This document shows positions 10,419 through 20,900 of a stretch of DNA of 29,725 nucleotides, piece by piece. The stretch is from Hyphochytrium catenoides (Eukaryota > Sar > Hyphochytriomycetes > Hyphochytriales > Hyphochytriaceae). Position numbers and translations under genes: made by a program. The DNA is taken from NCBI GenBank assembly GCA_900088475.1, contig FLMG01004013.1, positions 8,426 to 38,150 of the forward strand. The letters run 5' to 3'. Numbering within the stretch: position 1 is the first letter of the stretch; every line of letters starts with the position of its first letter. The notes beneath the pieces are model-generated. The model worked only from the letters and a program-made list of their open reading frames with translations. It did not search any database and was not told the origin of the DNA.

Positions 10419-12743
10419 TTACGCGGCAAGTCGCTTTTTGACAGCCTCTTGCACTAGCTTCTTTATCTTGCCTCTCTCCTTAGCTACATCAAACTGATAG
10501 TCCTTTTCTAACTGGGCAATGACACCGTTCACTGTCAGCTTTGTCAAGTCAGCACTCGCGACAATCTCGTTGATCTTCTCAGGAATGCCTGCGGTTCAGG
10601 GCGAGTGAGCATTGATAGTATTACGAACCACGCTGAAGCTCCAAAGTGGACGAAAGTGCGTTCCTGGACGAGAGTTAAGTGAACAAAGGAAGCCTACCTT
10701 CATTATCCACATGCGCAATGCCCTTGCCAGATACTTCTCCACCTTTCTGCGTCTCCCCTGCCTTTTGGTCTGCACCTTTACCGCCATTGGTTTTTTCGCT
10801 TGGTTCCTCCTCATCGTCAACGACAGAAGGCTTCTTTTTCTTCGCAGGCGCTTTTTCCGGCTTTTCCTGGGACAGCTCCTCCAATTCTTCACCTTCGTTT
10901 ACCTCATCCTATCAAGGGCGAGCAAGGCAAAATAAGATTCACTAGGACCTTGAGGCGGAATCTTGGGAAGTAATGAGGTAAACATCGAGAGAGAAGTCCT
11001 ACCTCGTCACTCTGAGTGGCGTCGGAAGCCTAGCGTGCAGTGAGCGGAGCATAGGGAGTCAGATCTACATGCACCTAAGGCTCATATTTAGGGCTTACCT
11101 CCTCATCAACAGCCTTCGTGGCCTTCTTTCGCTTGCCCTTCTCTTCACTATCCGTCTCGCCCTTCACCTTCTTTGCCTTCAGAACATTTTCGGAAGCCGA
11201 AAAGAGCTGCAACGGTCTCAATCTTCCGTCACCAACATGGGACTATTGCACTGCGGCTCACCTTTCCTTTCGTGCCCTTTGGTGTTCTCTTCACTTTTGC
11301 GACACTCTATTGGGTTGATAGCGAATGAATGTTAGTAGAGAACGGTGTGCCCACGTCCCCACAGCGCTGATAGCAGAGATAAACTCAAACTAACCTTCTT
11401 GACAGCTTTCTTTGATTCCTTGGCTGCGGGCTTCTTCTTGCCTGACTTTGGTGTTTTCTTAGGAGCCTCTTCTTCCTCGTCGTCGTCCTGCCCACCTTCA
11501 CTTTCAGTGTCCTCTTCCACATCTTTACTATCACCCTTGGACTTTCTGGGAGTCTTCTTTGGCGCCTTTCTTCTTTTCGGCGACTTCTTTTCTCCTTCGG
11601 TGCTCTTCCTCTTCCTAGAAGACGATACAGTCTGTTTCGCCACAGTCAGTCCTACCGCTCAATTGGTAAGCCTCTTCTAGAAGAGTTACCTTTTCCACCT
11701 CGTGAGGTTTCTCCAGCCAGTCAAGCAGACGTACAGCCATTTTCTCTTTGTCTACTTTGCCGTCTGGAAAGGACTTCGCGGAGCGTTCTAGCTGCAAGTG
11801 ACGGAGGTGAACGGATGATTTGAGACGATGACTACAAATCCACGTGGGCACTGGTACTTACGTCAAACAGGTCCATAACATCTTTCAAGAACTCAGTGTT
11901 CCATCTGTATATACGTTGGAGCCACTTATCCCTGCTCTATGGAATGTGTTAGACATGTGGCAGTAGAAGGGCCCCAATTTCACCAAAGAGTACTCGCCTT
12001 CTCCTTATCCTCGTCCTCTGGATGCTGAATCCCAGAAAAAGCTAGGACATTGCTCTTCACCTCCATGCCTTTGCCAGCCTTTCCAAATAGAAAGCGGTGA
12101 ATGGTCTTTAGGATCTCTGACTTATAACTAGCGGCCTTGATGTTCTCCGCCACCCGCGGGATCTCTTGAAGAGAAGCTCCTTCGCCTTTCTTGACCTCGA
12201 TAGGTGTCGGAGTGTTCACCTTTGAGAATGGACGCGTGCTTGAGTTCTAGCTGTCTGTCCAGATTCGTTTAGTTTGCGGAGGTGCAGGTACCTGATATGT
12301 TAGCTTAGTGATCGATTTCCGTTCTCTACTACTATGTTCTCGGGTGGGCGTCGCCACAGGCTTCCTTGGCGTTCTGCTTTGTTTTCTCTTGGCATCTTTG
12401 AACAAAGCAGGAATAAGAAGATGAAGATAGTAACCTACGTCGCTGCAATACCTTTTGCCTCCGGTGAGGGACCTTCTTCTGCGTTCTTAGGCTTTTCAGG
12501 AATACCCGCACTCTTGTCATCTGCTTTACCAGCGCCATCTTTGCCCTTCTCTTTCTCTTTCTGGTCAATCTTTTTGGGTGACTGTGCCCCACTTCTTGGA
12601 GCCGTGGACTTCGCCTCACTAGTGCTCTGTGCAGTCTGATGAGCTTAGCGCTATTACTACTGATAGCGGCCACACTCTATTACCTGCTTTACATCTGCTT
12701 TTGGCTCCCCTTCGCCCTTAACCAGGGTCTTGTTCTCTTCCAT
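10419..12743 (-). CDS. DEK: DEK-family chromatin protein, complete, 12 exons (about 520 aa)
   Basis: Exons in transcript order: 12743-12684, 12626-12452, 12395-12292, 12246-11998, 11936-11862, 11791-11690, 11631-11395, 11306-11262, 11206-11099, 11029-11003, 10908-10698, 10588-10419 (TAA). They sum to 521 codons with agreeing phases. Residues 1-113 are charged and disordered. About 145-255 match the SAP-containing DEK core: LKTIHRFLFGKAGKG and NVLAFSGI align with LQRLHTILLNRPGK and NVGQFSGF of animal DEK, followed by FLKDVMDLFDLERS and an SAP-like helix pair ending LLDWLEKP. Residues 256-465 are alternating K/R-rich and D/E-rich tracts. Residues 465-520 are the DEK C-terminal domain (IPEKINEIVASADLTKLTV onward). 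DEK binds cruciform and supercoiled DNA and acts in chromatin, splicing and histone handling. Human DEK is 375 aa; the extra length here is in the charged linker. Oddities: one GC-AG intron, a 27-nt exon and introns as short as 45 nt. Confidence 0.93.
11003..11029 (-). other. 27-nt microexon of DEK
   Basis: Encodes ASDATQSDE in phase 0, flanked by CGCTAG upstream and GTAGGA downstream on the minus strand. It lies between an exon ending in VDEE and one starting DEVNEGEE, so it extends an acidic tract. As it is a whole number of codons, skipping it would keep the frame. Confidence 0.65.
11937..11997 (-). other. GC-AG intron in DEK (61 nt)
   Basis: The donor is AAG/GCGAGT and the acceptor CATTCCATAG. 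Both sides are phase 0 and join KEDEDKEK-type sequence to SRDKWLQRIYRWN. No GT donor nearby keeps the frame; the closest, GA/GTACTC, is in the wrong phase. GC donors normally need strong matches elsewhere, and GCGAGT after AAG fits that. Confidence 0.75.
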
Positions 12744-12755
12744 TTTTTGAAAGTG

Positions 12756-13044
12756 TCAGCGAGAACTCTGTTTCAGGTATCTTTTACTGTTAGTGCCACC
12801 TGCAATCCGCGACGGTGCAGCCTCTCCCCAAGATGGAAGTCTATCTTAGTGAGCACTGCTTCTTCCGAATGCGACGACCTTACAGGGGAATAACGGCTTC
12901 TGGCGTCTCATCAGTCATCAGCCTCACCTGTCCTACAAATAGAGATCGGACGTCTGCATCTGGGAAAATTTGAATCAAAGCCTCGATATTTCTCTGAGGT
13001 GGCGCGAGAGTGCACAGTGAAAGGAAGGTCCATACATTTTGTTC
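12756..13044 (-). CDS. CUE-domain protein, 3' part (N-terminus not located)
   Basis: Exon 13044-12884 opens after TCTCTCTAG and contains IEALIQIFPDADVRSL then DETPEAVIPL, matching the CUE ubiquitin-binding pattern (hydrophobic L-x2-x-F-P-D ... D-x-E-x-A-I-x-x-L). It ends CCCCT/GTAAGG. The last exon is probably 12786-12756 (LKRYLKQSSR, TGA), or alternatively one ending at 12790. A 42-nt in-frame stretch at 12994-13035 with GT and AG ends might be an extra intron. CUE domains bind ubiquitin in ER degradation and trafficking proteins, and this is too small a fragment to choose. A possible first exon begins at ATG 13604, but I could not connect it. The stop is only 12-46 bp before the DEK ATG on the same strand. 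Confidence 0.45.
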
Positions 13045-13735
13045 CTAGAGAGATTGCACTTGAAGAAGCCACCGGGTGTCGAGAATAGTCTCAGTAGTGA
13101 TTAATCCTATTCTGAATCAGATCTAAAAGTATTTTTCATGCAGATGTTAGAGCTGGCAGTAATAGCCAGGGAGTGCAGTACAAACTCTATCTTCTTACGA
13201 CATGGTAATAAGATGAAGGACTATTCTTGGTTGGAGTGAGAGTCAAGATGTATGAGACAGAGAACCAGGTTGATATGGTTTAGCCTGATGAGTTCGTTAC
13301 TAGAGATATGTGAGGGTGAGAAGAGATGTGTCATGAACGCAATCAATCAGAGCAGTGAACTAAGAAGACAGAATACAAGCAGGACTCAGGGTGAAGGAAA
13401 GACATGTCACTTATGGTAGGGATAATCAGAATATTGATGAGACAGAGCATAAACTCGAAACAGAGAGAAGAGAAGAGATATGCTTGACCAGCCGCGAAAG
13501 AAAGATCGAGCAGTCGAAGTGTGGAATGAAAAGTGCGGACGAGGAAGATCTGAGGGCTTGGGAAATCTTTTTGCTTTGATGAGAAAGCTCATCGGGTTTG
13601 CCATCTAAATCAGCTCTTGACGCTTCGGTCTTTGGGAGGTTGAAGCCTTACTGACAGACCTAAGTGCTTCATTCTAAAGGCTTCGACCGTGGAGACGGAA
13701 TCGGTGTGCCACCAAAGCAGCTTTCATCCCTTGCG
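13045..13735. other. Region between the CUE exon and ribophorin I
   Basis: Purine-rich plus strand with no confident exon. It should contain the promoter of the plus-strand ribophorin I gene and the 5' part of the minus-strand CUE gene. A minus-strand open frame from ATG 13604 (starting MANPMSFLIKAKRFP) could be that gene's first exon. I see no convincing TATA box. Confidence 0.4.
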
Positions 13736-16395
13736 ATGATGGCTCCGAACTCTGCTTGGAAGTTACTGGCTGTTGCAGGCCTGTGCCTCAGTTCTGGCCT
13801 GTCAGGGGTTGCCGCCGATGGGGAGTTCAGAAATACCCAGGTTACTCGGACCATCAATCTGCAGCAGCCCATCGTTCGCATTAGAACAGAGATTACGGCC
13901 GTTGCAGACAGCAATAGCCCCGTGCAGAAGTACAAGTTCCTCATCCCAACCTCCAAGGTGAAACTGAGCTGTTCCCCGGCCATGCCACAACTGATACTGA
14001 ACTCCATCATCCCAGGAAAAGAACTTTGCTTTCGCCTCCGCCAGATGTGGCCTAGAGTCTTGCCCTATGCATAGAGACGCCAAGTAAGACAAGCCCCAGT
14101 GGCCGAAAGAGGCACTTTAGGACCATGAACTCATGCTGTGATGTATTCTGTATAGGGCCATAAAACAGGGCTACCTTTCCTTCACGGTTGACCTCCCCAA
14201 GGCCCTAAAGAAGGGTGAGGAGACCAAGATCACCGTCCGCACGGTCTTCGGACATCAGCTGGAACCGTTTCCCAAGGAAGTAGGACAGGTCCGTTGAACT
14301 AGCTGAGCTTGCTGTCGTATTCCTTCCTTTTCCTAACGCTCCTGACCACCCTCTCACGTGTACTCCCCAGGGTGATCCCCAGCTGGTCCTTTACCACGAT
14401 CAGTTACGCATTGCTTCTCCCTACCCAACTGCCAGCGAGGTAAGCACCATACGCTAGTGCTCAGAACGAACTAAGCGCCTTATTACGGCTAGGCCCCACA
14501 ATTCTGGCTTTCTTTGCAATGACCCACTGAGAACCTTTAATCACATGTCAAACCGCTCCTCTTAATGCCTTTATCGTCCATCTCGTTCTGACTTTTTGTC
14601 CCCAGAACGTGAAAGTGAAGTTTCCACCTGGCAAGGTTGAGTCCTACACGCCTTCGGATAAAGCTCTGATGAAGGTGAGGAGTTTTGAGAGGTTGGTGGG
14701 ATGTTATATCTATTGTGCTAAGCCTCATTCATGCAGGGAGCCAACCTCGCCTACGGACCTTTCACGGACACCCCCGCCTTTGCCGCTCCAGAAGAGCTGG
14801 TGAGAGGGCTCGTTAGCTTTGAACGAATAGGCACCGTCCACTTAGCTATTCTCTCACGCTTCCCACTCTTTTCTGCCCGTTTAATGCTGCTCTGCCCCGG
14901 ACCGGTGATAGCGCATTCACTTTACGCAGAACCGGCCTTTTATCACTATCACGCACTCGGTCAGAGAGATTGAAGTTTCACACTGGGGGAATGTGGCTTT
15001 TGAAGAAGAGTACGACTTAGTGCATTCTGGAGCCAAGCTGAAGGGAGGATTCTCTCGCATTGACTATACGGTGCGAAGGATAAACACAAAGACCTTACAA
15101 CTCCTTGATAGAGCGCCATCTCACCCTAAAACCCACTCGGGTCTCTCTGTCCCTAATCCTTGCCACCTGACTTAATACCTGTAGATGAAGGGCCAGGTGG
15201 GTGCCTCCTATGACACGCTGACTGCGAGGCTCCCGGCAGATTCTAGGGACGTTTATTATAGAGACAGGATTGGTAAGCATTAACCCATCAAACTCTTAGT
15301 CCTCCTCTTGGGCACGCTTTATCTTTTATTATGCTGGTCATTCCCTTTCTCTGTGAGTTCACTGTGAGATAGCTAATGGGTCTTTGCTAGGGAACATCAC
15401 CACTTCCTCTCTGCGGTACTCTCTAGACAGCGCCACCTTAGAGCTGAAACCACGATTTCCCATCTTTGGCGGTTGGAAGACCTCATGGTTAGCCTTCCTG
15501 AAACACTCAATCGTTTTATCGGCGATGTCTGCCTACTATGCCCCCTTGCTCTTTTAGTCCTTCGATGCGGCTTATGAGTTCTCTCTACTCTTTCTTTCTC
15601 TCTTTCTCTCTCCCGTTCTGAACTGGTCGTCTCTCTCTCTCTCTCTCTCTGCTTATCCTACTACCTTTCACTAGGTACATGGGCTATAACACACCGGCCA
15701 AGAGTATGCTTGAGTCCTCTGGCAACCAATACAGGCTCAAGGTGAGACACGGCTGTGGCTTCTGAGGAATACCATTATGTTTTGTCTAATCCCCTCTTCC
15801 GTGCCAGGTCTCTTTCCTTCCGACCCTAGAGAATGCATTTCTAGAAGAGCTGGTGGTCAAGGTTATCCTTCCCGAGGGTGCAAAGCATGTGAAGGTCAAC
15901 CTTCCGGTCGAAGGTGTAGAGCAGGTTCCGTCCACTCCGTCCCCAACATCACATTTTGCCCAGAACGTCACTGTGACTTACGTGTTATCTCTGTTGGCGT
16001 TCCTTTTACGCTCTTCGTTGTCTAGGGAATGACCAAGCGTTTCACTTACCTCGACTCCGTTCTCTTGGGCCGACCAGTGGTTGTGCTCCAGGCTAAGAAC
16101 CTCGTCAAGGAGCACGGGGCTACTCTTGAGGTGAGCCGTTGCCCGAACCTTATTAATTCTCGATCATAGCCCCTTCCTCATTTCATGAAATTGCCCACAT
16201 TGTCCTTTATTAGCGTCCTCTTCCCTGCCTCATGAGACCATCCTTGTTTTCTAGGTCACGTACGAGTTTGACAAGATCTACATGCTTCACGAGCCTGCCC
16301 TCGCTATCTCAGCTTTCTTCCTCCTCTTCCTGGTGGGGATGATAGCGGCGCGGCTTGACCTCACCATCGCACCCAGGAGCAAAAAGACCGTCTAG
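13736..16395 (+). CDS. RPN1: Ribophorin I / OST1, oligosaccharyltransferase subunit, complete, 13 exons (465 aa)
   Basis: Exons: 13736-13957, 14016-14083, 14156-14288, 14371-14439, 14606-14674, 14737-14799, 14912-15070, 15185-15272, 15391-15487, 15675-15741, 15808-15924, 16026-16130, 16255-16395 (TAG). They total 466 codons with all phases matching. The protein is a type I ER membrane subunit of the complex that moves Glc3Man9GlcNAc2 from dolichol to Asn in N-X-S/T sites. It has a signal peptide (1 to about 27, ending GVAA), then conserved ribophorin motifs EVSHWGN (229-235), DVYYRD (283-288), [10 protein letters not shown] (311-320) and VILPEGAK, and one membrane segment at about 434-451 followed by [14 protein letters not shown]. 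It ends soon after the membrane segment, as in fungal OST1, and lacks the long cytosolic coiled tail of the animal protein. The start at 13736 (ATGATG) is chosen because it opens directly onto the signal peptide. Confidence 0.96.
15601..15650. repeat. CT microsatellite in a ribophorin I intron
   Basis: The intron 15488-15674 holds CT/TTTC-rich sequence ending in ten uninterrupted CT units (15631-15650), about 25 bp before the acceptor. It forms an extended polypyrimidine tract on the coding strand. Confidence 0.8.
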
Positions 16396-17265
16396 TTTGT
16401 GGGGTGGAGAGTGTGATAGAAGTAGCTAGGGAACAAATGACATAAAATAGGATGATGTCTGCGTCAAGACCTGTTCTCATCTCTCGTGCCTTGGTCTATA
16501 AGTCAGCCCTGATAGAGCGATATCCCTTACTTTGCAGAGGCATCAGAAAGCATTATATGTCTTCCCGCATGTCGTCGCGCGGATTCGGCACCTCTTTTTC
16601 TCTCTTTGTCGTTCTCTATCTCTCTTGCCTTTAGCTTGGGATTGTAATCTCACCTCGGGTGTCTTCCGTCTCCTATGCCTCTTTCCACTGATCTCTTCTT
16701 TCCCCTGATCTCTTCTTTCCCTTGACGGGCACGCAACAACACTATGACATCGGTTGTGGTGCGTTTTCCAATACATTAATATGCCGTACAACCTCCTAGA
16801 TACAAGGAGCCTTTCTTAACCCTTGCAAGCTAGAGAAGAAGTGCCGGCGCTGCCGTTTATGACGTTCTTCGTCATTCCTCCTCTTGTCACCGGGCCCTAG
16901 AAGGGAGAACAGGAGAGGCGTATGACCTACAACCTTGGTGTTGTCCCCAAGAGCGTCTGCCTCTGCCACCGAATAGCATATATCCGCTGTGTGACGTACA
17001 GAGCTCATCTCCTCTCTGCTCCCTTATAAAGGTCTCAGTGCTCACTCTATTTCCAGCTATCACGTCCTCCGCTGACCTCTCGATCCTCTCTCTTGCTTGC
17101 GTTGATAACTGATCCTATCGTCTACTCTACATACTACGCTGTAGCTAAAAATAACTAAACGGAACTAATAACCCACTACCTAGCCTCTCTCTTCCTGCTT
17201 CTCCTCCCCTGTCGTTTCCTCCATGCTGAGAAGCACTTCCTGGCTTGAAGCTCCCACTTAGGCGC
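16396..17265. other. Convergent spacer between ribophorin I and transportin
   Basis: Holds the 3' UTRs of both genes. Only short open frames are present and none is recognised. It contains an exact 17-bp tandem repeat (16688-16704 and 16705-16721, CTGATCTCTTCTTTCCC). A TATA-like TTATAAA occurs near 17023, but no downstream gene fits it. Confidence 0.55.
16688..16721. repeat. 17-bp tandem duplication
   Basis: Two identical adjacent copies of CTGATCTCTTCTTTCCC, pyrimidine-rich, in the presumed 3' flank of ribophorin I. It is probably a recent slippage duplication. Confidence 0.75.
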
Positions 17266-17907
17266 TCAGAGTTGGTACCATTCCCGGAGATAAGCCTGTA
17301 ACTCAGGAGGGTATCCCTCGATGTATTTGGGCCACTGGTCGCCAAGGCTCCGCTGTCAACAACGAACAGAGAGAAAAAGAGAGGCAGACGGAAGAGCGCG
17401 TGAGTCTAATATGATCCATTGGCAGTTGTGAGGGTGAGGTGAAGCGCCAAGGCAGTTGAGTAGTAGCCCCGAGGATCACAGCTCTGTCTTGCCGGTAATA
17501 ATGTCTCCCTATCTTTCCTTCTTCCTTTGGATCTCTCTCAGATATCCACCTCCTGCTCCATGGGAACTGCAGCAGGTCTATGTTGTCTCTACCTTGAACT
17601 CATGCAAAATGCTATGGAACATCATGCTCAACTCTTGGCTTGGTTTTGAGTTCCAGGATGCTATGGCCCCTACGACGTAAATGAATTCCTTCACTGCTGC
17701 TTGAGGGTTGGCCTGAATGACGTAGCAGAGACCTTTGAACGCATGCTCCCGATCTGACGGGTCATTAATCCGTCGGAGAGCCGCTGACCATGGTCGGAGG
17801 AACTCCTGTTGATGAAAAAGAAGAGGAGCGGCAACGGGCTATTCAGAAGAGTAGTCCCAAATAACCGGAAACTCATATGCACACGACTTTCTCTTTCTTT
17901 CTTTCTT

Positions 17908-17965
<58 letters not shown>

Positions 17966-20900
17966 GCTCTCTATTCCGTGTCCCTTTCTATCGCTCCCAA
18001 GTGTTCCTCTCATTCTCCTTACTCTTCGTCCCTTTCCCATTGTCAATCTTTCTACGTGAACCAATTCACCAATCTCTTTCTAGAGTGTTGACTCTCACCG
18101 GCAGAAGGGGCCCCACGATATCTGGACAGACTGCACCCAGCCTGCCGATAGTAATGGCAACATTATCAAGCAAGCGAGGCGCCAAATTCTGTCTGTTCAT
18201 GATAGGCACCAAGTACCGCATCGTCTCATGGGCGTACGGCTTCATGTCGCTACCGACCTATAACCACGTAGGGGAGAAGAGGGTCAGGTCTAGCAACGTA
18301 TGAAAAAGACAGTTCTTCCCTTAGAGCTATTGTCGCGTGCCCAAGAGAGGGAGAGAAGGAAGCGACCAAGTGCCAAACGCGTACTTTTGGCTAAAGGGAG
18401 CTTTGTGTCGCCCTCTCTGCGTCAGCTCCGTCTTTTCAGTATCCGCCAGTCCTCCTCCCTCATTCTCCTCCCCTCTCTCACCTTTATTGCCAGCTCTCCT
18501 ACCGCCCAACTGGCGTTGTTGCAGACGGACGGATACTCTGGCTGCAGATTCTTCATCAGCACGGGCATCAGCTGAGGCATCACCGCCCGCACATGATGGG
18601 GGCAAGCCTTCGCCAAATCGCCAATTAGACCGAAAGCGGATTGTCGAACGTCTGTAACTAAAGAGCCAGACGAATGTGAGCTGTGATGACCAATCAAGCA
18701 GGAAAGCACTAAAAGATCTGCAGAACAGGATGATAGGGAAAGAAAGCTCGAGGCATGTACCTGGAGAAATGAGAGGAAAAGGTAGAAAGGAGAGGAAGAT
18801 TAGACAAAGTTTCTAACCTTGATGCTTTGTGCACTCTAGCACTAGTGGAAGGACGTTACTGTTCGTCACTAGTGGATCAACACCTATGCAAACAAAGGAA
18901 ATGTGAATGAGGTTGGCTGACTCTGACAGAGGACGGTAAAAGCAACAGGAGGATGTGTCCGTAAGAGGAAAAGACAAGGCTGATAGGCAACCAAGGAGGC
19001 AGGACTCGTACCACTCTTCAATCCCTCTGTGATGCCACTTAAAAGGTCCAATGAGCAGATGGCAAACTCGCTGTCTGGCGCTTCAAATCCTTCTTGCTGT
19101 GCCGTCGAAGATAGGGATTTGGTCAGACAAGTGGTAATTAGATAGCAATCCAAGGGATAGCAGCCGACATAAGTACCAGCCGCCGTGATGGAAGAACTAG
19201 ATAAGGAACAAGATCGGGCTAAGCTACGTGCCAGGTAGAAATGCAGGGCAAAATGAGAAGAGAAACATAAAGGACAAGGTAGAGAAGTTATCAATACACT
19301 ATGACCCTGATCAATCTCTTGGCGGATGAAGCATCTCTTAGACGAGTATGCGTGATCAAAGTACCAAAAATTAAGAAGGAACAGAGTTAGCCAAGGTCTG
19401 TACCGTTTCGGCTGCTGCCTGTCCAATAAGTGTCCCTTCAATGATCCGCAGGCATCTCATCCAGACAGGATGGGCAAAGTCCTGAAACCCAGCTCCCAAA
19501 GATTGCGCGACGCTCGTCAGGCACTCCAAAAGTGCAAATAGCCGCCTAGATTAGGGCAATATGAGTACAATTGAGCTAGGTGCTGTGAAGATAGGCCGTG
19601 CGAAGGTACCTATCAGTATCGTTGAGTGAGTTCCATTTCTGGATAAGGGGAGGTATAAGGAGGCCGATAATCTCAGGGTTGTTGAGCTCCGAGCCGACCA
19701 TGTCGGCCAGGGTACCAACAGCATCGTAGAGAATGATAAGATTTTTTGCCTGGTACTTATCAAACGCTGCGGTCAGAGTCTTCAGAATGGGGATCAAATA
19801 TGGCACCTACGGGTCACGGTTAATCTTACGTCGTAAAGTCTTCAGGACAGAGTCAAAGAGTGGGAGACTAGCTTGTAAAAGGTCCTTACCAGCTCCGTAG
19901 CGGCCTCTTCCTCCAGCGTAGCGAAGGCTGAGCAAGCTGCTTCCTGCACTTTCTTGTTGTTGTCCAGAATCCTCACTAGCATTGCCTCCATGAGTGGACG
20001 CAGAACTGTATCGTGCTCATCCTGCTCCACTGCCCACTTCGAATAGCGCGAAAGTGTCCAACAGGTTATGCTTCTGATCAGCGGCGCCTATTAAATAGAG
20101 CAATGATGAGCACATAGAAATTAGGAGAGCCGGCATGACTGATAGCCAAATGGGATAATGAAGCAATCGCCGAGCCAGTCATCATAGCGTTGACGTCTTG
20201 ACTATAATCCATACCATACCTGATCGTTTAAGAGGTGAAGGAGGTAGGGAAAGAGCTGTGGCAGATGAGGCTCAATGCCACTCATGCAGCCTTCTGCGAC
20301 CGCACCTAAGGCGAGGATGCCACTCTCTCGCACTGACCAATGGCCCTGATGTGTTAGCCGTTCCTATAGTACATGCCATTAGCAAGAGGTTATGGACTTG
20401 AAGGACTACCAGAAGCGAAATGGGAGGACTCAGAAACGTAAGAGCTTCAACGCTGTCAAGCACAGAAATTATGAAGTTGAGCGAGCTTGAGACCGCGGAA
20501 AACTGCTATAATGAGATACAGAGGAGGCTGGATCCACTTCAGGGCAGAGGAGACTGAATTCACGTCAGCGAACAATCTTTACCGACTCACCTGCAGCTGT
20601 GGCAAAAGGATACCTAGAATCTCATCGCCAAAGGTACCAGCAATCATGTCCAAGCCAGCTGCAGCACACTTACGAAGATTCCATTCAGATACCTCCTCTC
20701 CGTCATCCTCCTCTTCCTCACCCTCATCGTCTTCCGCTTCCTAATGTACGAAGGAAGGAGGTAAGTTTCCATATCATACCCCTTTACAGGGTCTAGAGAG
20801 GCCATAAGGAGCCAACCACAGTTACCTCTGAATGGTGCTCTGCCCTTGTCCTATGGAATAGAGGCCGAATATCCTCCGGTCTGTCTGGTACAGCTTCGTT

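Noticed and set aside
12332-12673. 113-codon minus-strand frame (MAAISSNSAK start)
   Set aside because: Out of frame with the phase-consistent DEK exons 12626-12452 and 12395-12292 and runs through their intron.
17015-17035. TATA-like TTATAAA before the transportin 3' end
   Set aside because: Sits between two convergent 3' ends with no start codon or gene downstream on the plus strand.
17809-18303. 164-codon plus-strand frame with a poly-SL core
   Set aside because: It is the complement of a transportin intron microsatellite and of conserved transportin exon 18099-18257.
18884-19441. 185-codon minus-strand frame
   Set aside because: Mostly intron of transportin; only 19096-19012 and 19441-19404 are real exon sequence, and they are in different frames.
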